The position numbers were made by a program, and so were the translations under genes. Below, in pieces: positions 53,400-61,963 of a stretch of 64,000 bases of DNA (the first letter of the stretch is position 1; every line of letters starts with the position of its first letter). The notes under the pieces were generated by a model that did not search any database, was not told the DNA's origin, and saw only the letters and a program-made list of their open reading frames with translations. Origin of the DNA: Arthrobacter mobilis (lineage in GTDB: Bacteria > Actinomycetota > Actinomycetes > Actinomycetales > Micrococcaceae); the NCBI RefSeq assembly GCF_012395835.1, contig NZ_JAAZSQ010000001.1, positions 142,829 through 206,828 of the forward strand. The letters run 5' to 3'.

Positions 53400-53429
53400 T
53401 TGACGGCAAAACTAAGCAGATGCTTGAAT
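53400..53429 (+). promoter_or_regulatory. Promoter with embedded TetR-type operator for the ABC transporter operon
   Basis: A -35 TTGACG (53400-53405), an 18-bp spacer and TTGAAT (53424-53429) form a plausible promoter. The spacer holds AACTAAGCAGATGC, which matches the minus-strand operator of the 52601-52632 promoter in 13 of 14 bases. The leader to the ATG at 53563 is about 130 nt, nearly the same length as for the other promoter. Confidence 0.55.
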
Positions 53430-53562
53430 CTTCCGCAGTGATGGTGCCTCGCACCGTCCAAGGGGACGTCGCCAAGCCATGTGCAGTTTCCCACCATTCC
53501 GGGCCCAATACATTTGTTTGACCCTGCATACCTCCAACTTCATGACTTCACTGAGGATTCGC

Positions 53563-54732
53563 ATGAAATTTAGGAAAGCCAGCGCTATAACAGCGGCTGC
53601 GCTTGTCGCCGTCGGATTTTCCGCCTGCGGAAGTGCCGCCCAGAGCGGCGAAGGAACGATCAAGATTGGATCCGTCAGCTCGATTACGGGGCCGGTTCCA
53701 TTCCCGGAAGTCCCGGCGGCAGCCAAGGCGGTTTTTGACCGGGTAAATGCCGAAGGGGGCATTGACGGAAGGCAGATTGAGTACATCCTGGAAGACGATA
53801 AGGGGGATCCGGGGGCGGCCAGCCAGGCGGCGCGACTGCTGGTTGACGAAAAGGGAATCGTGGCTTCCGCAGGGTCGGCGAGTATGGTCGAGTGCAGCGC
53901 CAATGCCGCATATTACGCCCAGAACGATGTGAGCGTGGTCGCCGGGACCGGTGTGGACCCGGCCTGCTTCAAGTCCGCAAGTATCTCGCCGGTGAATACC
54001 GGCCCCTTCGAGGGCTACACGTCGCTGCTTTATTTCGCGTCGGAAGAACTCAAGCACGAGAAAATCTGCTCCATCATCCTGGGCCTGCCGGGGCTGACGG
54101 AGAGCTACCGGGAATCAATTGAGCGCTGGAGCCGGATGACCGGCAAGCAGCCCGCTCTGGTCGATACATCGGTCACCTTCGGGGCCGATCCCACCCCGGC
54201 GATCCTTGCAGCCAAGGAAGCCCGGTGCGACGCCGTGGTCTTCAACTCCACCGAGCCGACGGCCATATCCTTCATGAAATCCGTAAAGCAGCAGGGGCTG
54301 CTGGAAAGTATGGACTGGCTGACAATTACGGCTGCCTATACGGATTCCGCCATTAAAGCGCTCCAGAACCAGGACACCCTTGGTCTGTACGTGAATTCGG
54401 AATTTACTCCGTACACGTCCGACGCCAAAGAACTTGAAGACTGGCGGAAGACGCTGACAGAGGCTGACGTGCCGCTGACCTCGTTGTCAATGGGAGGATA
54501 CCTGTCCGCCACAATTCTGGTGGACGTGCTGAAGGGAATCGACGGGGAAATTACCAGGGAGTCAGTTTCGGAGGCGCTGCGCGCACTGGAATCCTACGAG
54601 ACCCCATTGATGGGAACCCCGTATTCCTTCGGTACGGAAAGCGCCCACAATTCCAACCAGGCCTCGAAGATGGTGCAGGCGACGGACGAAGGCTGGAAAG
54701 CCGCGTCCGACGACTGGATCCGCCTGCCGTAA
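53563..54732 (+). CDS. Branched-chain-type ABC transporter substrate-binding lipoprotein
   Basis: The protein has 389 residues. The ATG at 53563 has GAGGA five bases upstream; earlier in-frame ATGs lack one and would spoil the signal peptide. A lipobox, VGFSACGS, follows the hydrophobic stretch. The type I fold matches LivJ-like proteins: IKIGSVSSITGP, INGG-like VNAEGGIDGRQIEYILEDD, and VASAGSASMVECSA. The ligand could be an amino acid, amide or aromatic acid. It heads an operon with LivH-, LivM/G- and LivF-like genes plus an amidohydrolase. Confidence 0.9.
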   Translation: MKFRKASAITAAALVAVGFSACGSAAQSGEGTIKIGSVSSITGPVPFPEVPAAAKAVFDRVNAEGGIDGRQIEYILEDDKGDPGAASQAARLLVDEKGIVASAGSASMVECSANAAYYAQNDVSVVAGTGVDPACFKSASISPVNTGPFEGYTSLLYFASEELKHEKICSIILGLPGLTESYRESIERWSRMTGKQPALVDTSVTFGADPTPAILAAKEARCDAVVFNSTEPTAISFMKSVKQQGLLESMDWLTITAAYTDSAIKALQNQDTLGLYVNSEFTPYTSDAKELEDWRKTLTEADVPLTSLSMGGYLSATILVDVLKGIDGEITRESVSEALRALESYETPLMGTPYSFGTESAHNSNQASKMVQATDEGWKAASDDWIRLP

Positions 54733-54754
54733 CGCGACGGAAAAATAGAATTCC

Positions 54755-55612
54755 ATGTTGGAAGGACTTGTCGCCGGACTCGTCTCCGGCGCAGCCTATG
54801 CAATCCTCGGCGTCTGCGCTGTTGTCCTGTTCCGCCTGATCGGCGTGCTCGACTTCAGCCAGGCCGCTGTGGGAGCTTTTGGGGCGTACCTGACCTATGT
54901 CCTGTTTGGTGCCGGATGGCCAATCCTGGCGGCGGCGCCGGTCGGTATCGCCTGTTCGGGCCTGCTCGCCTGCCTCCTGGGCATGGGGATGGCGGCCTGG
55001 TTCTCCGAATCGGGGATCATGACCAGGTCGGCAGTCACCATCGCGACCCTGATCCTGCTCCTGGCCGCCGGCTTTCGGGCATTCGGCAACGTATCCCGCA
55101 CCATTCCCGAGGTGGTTCCGGCCCTGACCTTTGACGTCGCCGGTGTCCGGATTTCCCTCGGAACGCTCGTTTCCATTGGTGTCGCCGTCGCTGTGGCCGC
55201 CGCGGTCACGCTCTTTCTGCGCCGGACCAAAACCGGGCTGCAGTTGCGGGCCGTCGCGGAACGCCCAACCACTGCCGAACTCCTGGGGATCAATGCCAGG
55301 TCCCTGTCCATCATTGTCTGGCTGGTGGTCGGCTGCCTGTCGTGCATGGCCATTCTGCTGGTCGCACCCACCCAGAGCCCTACATTTATGACGCTCTCGT
55401 TCCTGATCGTTCCGGCCATGGCGGCCGGTCTTGTCGGCGGATTTTCCAGCGTCTGGCTGGCCATCGCCGGGGGCCTGGGCATCGGCGCCCTGGAGGGAAT
55501 CGGGTCCCGGATGGAAGCGGTTGCGGATTACCGGGCTGCCATACCGTTCCTGGTCATCGTGGTGCTCCTGGTGTGGGTGAGAAGAAAGGAAGTCTGGGAT
55601 GAGGCCCGATAA
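54755..55612 (+). CDS. LivH-type ABC permease
   Basis: The protein has 285 residues and about eight membrane segments. The start EGLVAGLVSGAAYAILGVCA and the LNFAQG-equivalent LDFSQAAVGAFGAYL match LivH. TKTGLQLRAVAERPTTAELLGIN is the conserved cytoplasmic loop that contacts the ATPase. With the next gene it forms the membrane channel of the importer. It starts 22 bp after the binding-protein gene and overlaps the next gene by 14 bp. Confidence 0.92.
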   Translation: MLEGLVAGLVSGAAYAILGVCAVVLFRLIGVLDFSQAAVGAFGAYLTYVLFGAGWPILAAAPVGIACSGLLACLLGMGMAAWFSESGIMTRSAVTIATLILLLAAGFRAFGNVSRTIPEVVPALTFDVAGVRISLGTLVSIGVAVAVAAAVTLFLRRTKTGLQLRAVAERPTTAELLGINARSLSIIVWLVVGCLSCMAILLVAPTQSPTFMTLSFLIVPAMAAGLVGGFSSVWLAIAGGLGIGALEGIGSRMEAVADYRAAIPFLVIVVLLVWVRRKEVWDEAR

Positions 55613-57317
55613 GAAACACGTCGCGTTATGGGCTGCTTTCGCAGTCCTGGTCTGCTCAGTACCGTTCATCCTGCCGAAGTACTGGGTTTTCCTCTTCACC
55701 ACCATGGCAGTTTCGACGCTTGTTGCCCGAAGCGTCGGGGTCGTGACCAACCAGGCGGGCCTGCTCTCGATCTGCCAAATGTCCTTTGCCGCCGTCGGCG
55801 GCTGGGTCGTGGCCGGGATCAACGACCTGGGCTGGCAGATGGGTTTTCCGCTGATGGTGCTCGCCGGCGGTCTCGTGGCTCTGCCGCTTGGCTTGGTCAT
55901 CGGCCTGCCGGCCCTGCGTGTGCGCGGGGTGGAACTGGGGGTCGTGACACTGGGCTTTGCCGTGGCCCTGGACCTGTACCTGCGCAGGGGCAGCTTCCCG
56001 GGAACCGGCGAGGGCAAACCGGTTATCCCGGACGCCCCGTTTGCCAACAGCATCTGGTTCTATTTCCTCGCCTGGGCCGTGGTCGGCCTGCTGTGCGTCC
56101 TGCTGTGGTGGGCACGTCACCGGCCCCTGGGCCTGGCATGGGCAGCGGTCCGCACCAGCGAACGTGCAGCCGCAGCTTTGGGTGTGGACGTCGCACGGGC
56201 CAAGATTTCCGCATTCGGGACGGCGGCCTTCATGGCCGGTACCGCAGGGGGCCTCATGGCAGGACAGTTCGGGCTGCTCACCACCGACGTGTTCACACCG
56301 GTCAGTTCCATGGTCTATTTCGCCGTCGCCATCACCACGGGCGCCGGGGTCCTGAGCGGGGCGCTGCTGGCCGGCGCGCTCATCACCCTCGTTCCCGAAC
56401 TGCTCCGCAGACTCGGCCTGCCTCTTGACCTGGGCGACCTGATCTTCGCAGCGGGGGCAATCGACACCCTGCGCCGGGGACAGGGAGGGATCTCGGACCA
56501 GATTGCCGCCAGGATGGCCGGCAGAAAATATGCGGACAAGCAAAGATCCTGCGCGATGGCACCGGAACTCCCCGACCTCACGTTCTGGCAGAAACCGGAC
56601 ACCGCAGCCGACGTGCTCACCGTGGACGGGCTGACGGTCACCTACGGACAAAACAAGGCCCTGGACAACGTTTCCCTTAGTATCGGCCGGCAGCAGGTGC
56701 ACGCCCTGGTCGGCCCGAACGGCGCCGGAAAGTCCACATTCGTCGACGCCGTCACCGGCTTCCTCGCCTCGTACCGGGGCAGCGTCAAGGTCAATGGCTC
56801 AACTGTCGACCGTTTGAGCGCGCACCGCCGCGTCACCTCCGGCATCCGCCGGACGTTCCAGCAAAGCCGTGTCATCGACTCGCTCACCATAGGGGACTAT
56901 ATCCGCCTGGCCGGGGGGCGGGAACACAGCAGGGAGTCAGGACCTGCACTCAAGGAATTCTTCGGCCTGCCCCCGCTGGACACACCGGTCAGTCTGCTGG
57001 ATGTCGGTTCACGGAGGATTCTGGAAATCGCCGCAGCCCTCGCCGCGCGTCCTGCACTGCTCCTGCTCGACGAACCAGCGGCCGGACTGGACGAATCAGA
57101 CAGCATTGGTCTGGCCCGCCGCATCGCCGCCATTCCCAAGGTATTCGGTGCCAGCGTCCTGCTCATTGAACACGACATGCATCTGGTCCGCTCGGCCGCA
57201 TCAGCAGTGACCGTCCTGGACTTTGGCCAGGTAATCGCCACCGGCCAAGTCGATGAGGTTCTTGCGGATGAACGGGTCATCAGCGCCTATCTGGGCAAGG
57301 AGGTCAGCGAACTATGA
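55599..57317 (+). CDS. LivM-LivG fusion: ABC permease joined to ATPase
   Basis: The protein has 572 residues. Residues about 1-305 are a LivM-type permease (VGVVTNQAGLLSICQMSFAA, PLGLAWAAVRTSERAAAALG). A polar linker (about 306-345) leads to a LivG-type ATPase: GPNGAGKST with K378, FQQSRVIDSLTI, LLLDEPAAGLD and IEHDMHLV. The ABC signature is degenerate: the position of LSxGQ reads LDVGS at 467-471, with Asp at the position of the serine. The fusion has no internal stop or frameshift. It probably pairs with the canonical LivF. Confidence 0.9.
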   Translation: MRPDKKHVALWAAFAVLVCSVPFILPKYWVFLFTTMAVSTLVARSVGVVTNQAGLLSICQMSFAAVGGWVVAGINDLGWQMGFPLMVLAGGLVALPLGLVIGLPALRVRGVELGVVTLGFAVALDLYLRRGSFPGTGEGKPVIPDAPFANSIWFYFLAWAVVGLLCVLLWWARHRPLGLAWAAVRTSERAAAALGVDVARAKISAFGTAAFMAGTAGGLMAGQFGLLTTDVFTPVSSMVYFAVAITTGAGVLSGALLAGALITLVPELLRRLGLPLDLGDLIFAAGAIDTLRRGQGGISDQIAARMAGRKYADKQRSCAMAPELPDLTFWQKPDTAADVLTVDGLTVTYGQNKALDNVSLSIGRQQVHALVGPNGAGKSTFVDAVTGFLASYRGSVKVNGSTVDRLSAHRRVTSGIRRTFQQSRVIDSLTIGDYIRLAGGREHSRESGPALKEFFGLPPLDTPVSLLDVGSRRILEIAAALAARPALLLLDEPAAGLDESDSIGLARRIAAIPKVFGASVLLIEHDMHLVRSAASAVTVLDFGQVIATGQVDEVLADERVISAYLGKEVSEL

Positions 57318-58006
57318 ACCAAGGTTTGGCCGTTCGCAATCTGGACGTGGACAGGGGCGGACTGCGTATCTGCAGGGACGTCAGCCTCACCGTGCGGCCG
57401 GGACAGGTATCGGTCCTCCTCGGTGCAAACGGCGCAGGCAAGAGTTCCCTGCTGGACGGCATCACGGGAGTCGTTGCTACCTCGAAGGGAACTATCGAGT
57501 TGGACGGACAGCCGCTGCACAACCGGCGGCGGCCCCACCGTGCACGCATGGGATTAAGCTACGTCGAGCAGGGCAGGGCCGTTTTCTCCCAGCTGTCCGT
57601 GGAAGAAAACATTCTCATTGTCGGAGGCCCCCAAGGAGCCAGGGACGCTTTCGAGCTGTTCCCCCGGCTTGCCGAACGCCGCTCACTCAGCGCCGGTCTC
57701 CTCTCGGGAGGGGAGCAGCAGATGCTGCTGGTGGCACGGGCCATGGCCATGAAACCGAAAGTCCTTCTGCTCGACGAACTGTCCCTGGGCCTGGCCCCTG
57801 TCATCGTCCAGACGCTGCTGGCTACGGTGCGCAAGCTGGCCGACGAGGGTCTGGCCGTCCTGCTGGTTGAGCAGTTTGCGGCACTTGCTCTGGCCATCGG
57901 CGACAGCGCCTACGTTCTGAACCGCGGCCAGATCGTCTTCAACGGCTCCTGCGAGCAGCTCAAGGCAGACCCGGCAGTGCTCGAAGCCGCCTACCTATCC
58001 GTTTAG
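57314..58006 (+). CDS. LivF-type ABC transporter ATPase
   Basis: The protein has 230 residues and starts inside the previous stop (ATGA). Features are Walker A GANGAGKSS, the LivF-typical YVEQGRAVFSQLSVEENI, the intact signature LLSGGEQQMLLVARAMAMKP, Walker B VLLLDELSLGLAP and VLLVEQFAALAL. It energises the importer together with the ATPase half of the fusion protein. Because the partner has a degenerate signature, one of the two ATP sites of the pair may be weak or inactive. Confidence 0.94.
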   Translation: MNQGLAVRNLDVDRGGLRICRDVSLTVRPGQVSVLLGANGAGKSSLLDGITGVVATSKGTIELDGQPLHNRRRPHRARMGLSYVEQGRAVFSQLSVEENILIVGGPQGARDAFELFPRLAERRSLSAGLLSGGEQQMLLVARAMAMKPKVLLLDELSLGLAPVIVQTLLATVRKLADEGLAVLLVEQFAALALAIGDSAYVLNRGQIVFNGSCEQLKADPAVLEAAYLSV

Positions 58007-58035
58007 CCCCGGCTTAACCATCTGGAAGGAAAAGA

Positions 58036-58461
58036 ATGATCCCCACCACCCATCAGACCGTCGAACTCGCCGAGGGGCTCTACCAGGCCTACAACGACAG
58101 GAACCTGGACGCCTGGCTGTCGTGCTTTGCCGAGGACGCACTCTGGCTGAACATCCCCACCGGGGAACGCTATGTGGGACCCGAAGGCCAAAAGGATAAC
58201 TTCACTGCCTGGAACACCCCGTTCCCGCGGGGCAGGTGCGAAGACCTCGTCATCCGGGGAGGAGATGGTTTCGTTGTCGCCGAGTTCAACGGCGTCGGCG
58301 TGCATGAAGGGCCGCTGGCGACACCCGAGGGGGAGGTCGCGCCGACCTTCAAATCCACCTCGCTGGCCTTCTGCGACGTGCACACCGTCCGCGACGGCAA
58401 AATCACCGAAACCCACCGCTACTGGGACCTGGCCGGCGCCGCCGCTCAGCTCGGACTGTAA
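58036..58461 (+). CDS. SnoaL/NTF2-like protein
   Basis: The protein has 141 residues, with GGAAGGAAA before the ATG. A single cone-shaped NTF2/SnoaL fold is visible: VELAEGLYQAYNDRNLDAWL at the start, ALWLNIPTGERYVGPEG, and a closing TVRDGKITETHRYWDLAG. Members are small enzymes (isomerases, dehydratases, cyclases) or binding proteins, and no catalytic set can be named here. It lies between the ABC transporter and amidohydrolase genes with short gaps, so it is part of that catabolic operon. Confidence 0.82.
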   Translation: MIPTTHQTVELAEGLYQAYNDRNLDAWLSCFAEDALWLNIPTGERYVGPEGQKDNFTAWNTPFPRGRCEDLVIRGGDGFVVAEFNGVGVHEGPLATPEGEVAPTFKSTSLAFCDVHTVRDGKITETHRYWDLAGAAAQLGL

Positions 58462-58488
58462 CCACGGTTCACGGAAAGGACACAGGAC

Positions 58489-60057
58489 ATGAAAACAGCA
58501 TTCATCAACGCCAGCATCTACACCGTTAATCCGGACCAGCCGTGGGCAGAGGCCCTGCTGGTGGAAGACGGGAAAATCAGCGCCGTCGGTAGCGAGGGTG
58601 AAGTGCGCGACGCCGCACCCGAGGGCACGGATTTCGTGGACCTGGACGGCCGCATGGTCATGCCGGGCATCCACGATGCCCATCTCCACCTGCTCTTCAG
58701 CGGCCTGAAGTTCAGGTTCGAACCCCGCCTGAGCCCGGGAGCGGCCCCGCAGCAGATCATCGAAGACCTCAAGACCTGCCACTGCCACGGGCCGAAGGAC
58801 GCAGCCGGGAACGAATGGATCATCGGCGGTGAATTCTTCCCGCCTGCCTTCGGCGACGAAGGGGTCGACCGGCGCTTCCTGGATGAAGCCTTCCCGGAGC
58901 AGCCGGTCTTCCTTTACGACTACTCGATCCACCACGGGCTGGCCAACAGCCGGGCTCTGGAACTGGCAGGCATCAGCGATTCCGTGGACGATCCCCGCGG
59001 CGGGCGTTTCATTCGCCGGGAAGGCACCGGGGAGCTGACCGGCGAACTGGTCGAGCAGGCACGCTGGCCGGTCATGCGGGCCATGCCCGGCCACCCGGAC
59101 CAGACCAACGCCGAAGCCGTTGCCTGGGCCGTGTCCATGTGCCACAAGTACGGCATCACCTCGGTCCAGGAAGCATCGGCGAATCCGCCGGCGCTCCGGG
59201 CCTTCCGAACACTCGACGGCGACGGCGGCCTGAAGCTGCACATTGCCGCCCACCTGGTCTGGAAGGAGGAAGGCTTCGGCGGTGCCAGCGCAGCCGAACT
59301 GGACCGGCTGATCGAGGCACGCGACGCCTGGCGCAGCGCGCACGTGGACACCGGCTTCATCAAGATCTGGCTGGACGGCGCTCCGCTGCCGCCGCACATG
59401 ACCGAGGCGGGCCTCACCGCAGACAATGCCGTCGAGGAATCGAAGATCCTCATTCCCAGCGATGAACTTGCCCGGGCTCTTGTGAAATTCGACGCCGAGG
59501 GGCTCACCGTCAAGATCCACTGCGCCGGGGAAGGCGCCATCCGCACCGCACTGGACGCCATCGCCTACGTGCGCGAACACAACGGCCCGGACGGACCTTC
59601 CCATGAAGTCGCCCACGCCGGATTCATCAGCGACCAGGACTACGGCCGGCTGCCGGAACTGAACGTCACGGCGGAAATGTCCCCCGCCTTGTGGCACATT
59701 CCCGAATACGGCCTGCAGGACGGGTTCCGCTTCAACTCGGTGCTCAAGCACGGCGCGGCCATGACGGTCGGATCGGACTGGATCATCACCGAAAGCCCCA
59801 ACCTCTTCCCCGGCCTGCAGGGCATGCTCCAACACGGGGAGGAATCGGTGGACCTGGCCACCGCCATCCAATCGGTCACCATCGCCGGCGCCCGGGCGGT
59901 CAACCGGGAACAGAGCCAAGGCAGTATCGAGGTAGGCAAGTCCGCGGACTTCATCGTCCTGGACCGGAACCTCTTCGACGTTCCAGTCGACGACATCGGC
60001 ACGACAGCAGTGCTCCGCACCGTCTTCGAAGGCGAAACCGTGTACGCGGCCGACTAA
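58489..60057 (+). CDS. Amidohydrolase family 3 protein (YtcJ-like)
   Basis: The protein has 522 residues. Metal-site marks of the YtcJ group are GIHDAHLHLLFSG (HxH), TVKIHCAGEGAIRTALDAI, HEVAHAGFISDQD and GSDWIITESPNL. The N- and C-terminal ends form the usual beta sandwich (AFINASIYTVNPDQPWAEAL, GKSADFIVLDRNLFDV). It hydrolyses an amide, carbamate or similar bond in the cytosol. The transporter in the same operon presumably supplies the substrate. It is the last gene before a terminator. Confidence 0.9.
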   Translation: MKTAFINASIYTVNPDQPWAEALLVEDGKISAVGSEGEVRDAAPEGTDFVDLDGRMVMPGIHDAHLHLLFSGLKFRFEPRLSPGAAPQQIIEDLKTCHCHGPKDAAGNEWIIGGEFFPPAFGDEGVDRRFLDEAFPEQPVFLYDYSIHHGLANSRALELAGISDSVDDPRGGRFIRREGTGELTGELVEQARWPVMRAMPGHPDQTNAEAVAWAVSMCHKYGITSVQEASANPPALRAFRTLDGDGGLKLHIAAHLVWKEEGFGGASAAELDRLIEARDAWRSAHVDTGFIKIWLDGAPLPPHMTEAGLTADNAVEESKILIPSDELARALVKFDAEGLTVKIHCAGEGAIRTALDAIAYVREHNGPDGPSHEVAHAGFISDQDYGRLPELNVTAEMSPALWHIPEYGLQDGFRFNSVLKHGAAMTVGSDWIITESPNLFPGLQGMLQHGEESVDLATAIQSVTIAGARAVNREQSQGSIEVGKSADFIVLDRNLFDVPVDDIGTTAVLRTVFEGETVYAAD

Positions 60058-60083
60058 TAGCTGGATCCGACATTCCCTGAAAG

Positions 60084-60119
60084 GAAGCGGTCCCGGGCAG
60101 GATTGTCCGGGATCGCTTC
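60084..60119 (+). terminator. Terminator of the ABC transporter/amidohydrolase operon
   Basis: Thirteen-base arms GAAGCGGTCCCGG and CCGGGATCGCTTC (one G-U) enclose a 10-base loop, 27 bp after the amidohydrolase stop. Confidence 0.7.
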
Positions 60120-60141
60120 GCCTGCGGGATAAACTCGCAGC

Positions 60142-61254
60142 ATGGCAGCACTCTCTCCCTCCCTGCCGCTGGACTCGCTGCCGCAGCTGCTGCTGGACGT
60201 GGCTGCGGTCGAGCACAATATCGCCGTCAAGCAGGCCTGGGCCCGGGAGCACCAGATGGTGCTGGCCCCGCACATCAAGACCACCATGACTCGCGAAATT
60301 GTCCGGCGGCAGCTGCCCGGCGCCTGGGGCGTCACCGTGGCCACGGTCGCGCAGGCGGGCCGGGCCATCGAGTGGGGCGCCGAGCGGATCCTGATCGCCA
60401 ACGAGGTCATTTACGGTGCCCATCTTGGGCAGCTGCGCCGCTGGCTGGAAGCCGCCGCGCAGCTGGAGCTCTACTGCCTGGCCGATTCCGCCGCCGGCGT
60501 GCGCGCGATGGCCGAGGCCTTCGACGGTGCGCCCCGGCCGCTGCGGGTGCTCATCGATGTCGGCACGCCGGGCGGGCGCACCGGCATCCGGACCGTGGCC
60601 GAAGCCCTGCCGCTGGTGGGGCAGATTGCGGCGTCGCCGGGCCTGCTGGCCGCCGGCGTGAGCGCCTACGAGGGTGTGGTTGCCAATACCCGCACGGCGG
60701 AGAACCTGGCCCGCGTGGACACGCACTGTGCCCTGGCCCGGGAGGTCTTCGAGGCACTGCGGCCGGCATTCGGGCCCGGCCGGCCCGTCTTCAGCATTGG
60801 CGGCTCGGCATTCCAGGACCGGGCCGCCGCGTTCCTGCCCGGCGGGGCGGTGAATGTGCTGCGCTCGGGCTGCTATGTGGTGCATGACCACGGCACCTAT
60901 GCGGGGGTGTCCCCGGTGCCCGGACTGGTGGCCGCCGCGGTGGTGCGGGCCCTGGTGGTTTCCGCGCCGGAGCCCGGGATGGCGGTGCTGAATGCGGGCA
61001 AGCGGGAGCTGGCGTACGACGCCGGGCTGCCGGTGGTTGTGGCGGCGTACCGGGACGGGGCGGCGCTGCCGGAGGCGGCGGGCACGGTGGCGAAGCTGTT
61101 CGACCACCACGCGGTGCTCACTCCGGCCGCTCACCTGGCGGTCGGCGACGTCGTGGACCTGGGTATTTCCCATCCCTGCTCGGTCTTCGACCGCTGGCGC
61201 GAGGTGGCGGCCGTACAGGAGGGCCGGGTGGAAACCTGGCGGCCGGCCTTCTGA
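60142..61254 (+). CDS. Fold-type III PLP enzyme, D-threonine aldolase/D-serine dehydratase-like
   Basis: The protein has 370 residues. The alanine-racemase-like N-terminal barrel begins LLLDVAAVEHNIA, and K46 in APHIKTTMT is the expected PLP lysine. Late LFDHHAVL and LGISHPCSVFD supply the His and Cys that bind the metal in this family. Members cleave D-threonine or D-3-hydroxy amino acids, or dehydrate D-serine; the exact reaction is not evident. The start has only a weak ribosome site. The stop is 2 bp from that of the convergent UPF0158 gene. Confidence 0.85.
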   Translation: MAALSPSLPLDSLPQLLLDVAAVEHNIAVKQAWAREHQMVLAPHIKTTMTREIVRRQLPGAWGVTVATVAQAGRAIEWGAERILIANEVIYGAHLGQLRRWLEAAAQLELYCLADSAAGVRAMAEAFDGAPRPLRVLIDVGTPGGRTGIRTVAEALPLVGQIAASPGLLAAGVSAYEGVVANTRTAENLARVDTHCALAREVFEALRPAFGPGRPVFSIGGSAFQDRAAAFLPGGAVNVLRSGCYVVHDHGTYAGVSPVPGLVAAAVVRALVVSAPEPGMAVLNAGKRELAYDAGLPVVVAAYRDGAALPEAAGTVAKLFDHHAVLTPAAHLAVGDVVDLGISHPCSVFDRWREVAAVQEGRVETWRPAF

Positions 61255-61256
61255 GG

Positions 61257-61703
61257 CTACCCGTCCAGGGCGTCGTCCGCCTCGTCCGGGTCCACGACGC
61301 CGGCGTCGACCAGCCATTCGATGGCGTACCGCCGCACGCAGTCGTCGTGGAAGGCGAGCCACCGCTCCATCAGGCCGGGGAATTCATACAAGGTGTCCTT
61401 GAAGCGCCGGAACGCCCCCTTGCCGTCGATGGCCCGCCACAGCAGTTCCCGGGCCCGGCCATTGTCCACGCTCCCGATGAAGGATTCCATCAGCCGGTAG
61501 CCCTCCTGCGAGCTGATCGGCTCGACCTGGATGGCGCCGCGTCCGAGCAGATCTTCTTCCGAGCCGGCGTCCTCGACTGCGCCGCCTGACCAGATGGTCT
61601 CGCCGCTGGCCGGGTCGAACCACCAGGACATTTCCTCGAGTCCGTCCCGGAACTCGAGGGCGCTGCCCAGGTCGTCCAGGTCGATGTCGTCCAGCCTCAG
61701 CAT
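61257..61703 (-). CDS. UPF0158-family protein
   Basis: The protein has 148 residues. GAGGAG precedes the ATG at 61703; the frame open upstream crosses the promoter of the next gene. It is acidic and soluble, with LDDIDLDDLGSALEFRDGLE, WFDPASGETIW and MESFIGSVDNGRARELLWRAI, which match the UPF0158 pattern. No function is established for this family. It is a single gene, divergent from the GMC oxidoreductase across a 260-bp GC-rich gap in which I see no clear operator. Confidence 0.78.
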   Translation of the reverse strand: MLRLDDIDLDDLGSALEFRDGLEEMSWWFDPASGETIWSGGAVEDAGSEEDLLGRGAIQVEPISSQEGYRLMESFIGSVDNGRARELLWRAIDGKGAFRRFKDTLYEFPGLMERWLAFHDDCVRRYAIEWLVDAGVVDPDEADDALDG

Positions 61704-61963
61704 TGCCACTCCTCGGTCCCCGGCCGCCAGGCGGCTCCGGTCTGCGGACGAATTAATGCTACGGAGGGCACCGGCCGTTCGTGCGCAACCGGCGCCGGGA
61801 CACGCGGGACCGTCGGGCGTGCCGGCACCGGCCCCGCCGCCGTCGTGCACCGGTATCCATGCGGCCTGCACCAACTTACAAGCGCAGCCCCGCCCGCCGC
61901 CGCAAGACTGGAGGGACGCGCAAGCGGTGACCCACATCACGCAGTTGAGGAGAAGTGTCAAGG

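Noticed and set aside
58003..61362. Open frame of 1119 codons on the minus strand
   Set aside because: It lies exactly antisense to the SnoaL, amidohydrolase and PLP-enzyme genes, all of which have clear family motifs. Its translation is low-complexity and shows no domain. Long antisense frames are expected at this GC content.
61704..61961. N-terminal extension of the UPF0158 protein to 234 residues
   Set aside because: The extra residues are Gly-, Ala- and Cys-rich, unlike the family, and overlap the start of the divergent GMC gene. The ATG at 61703 has GAGGAG.
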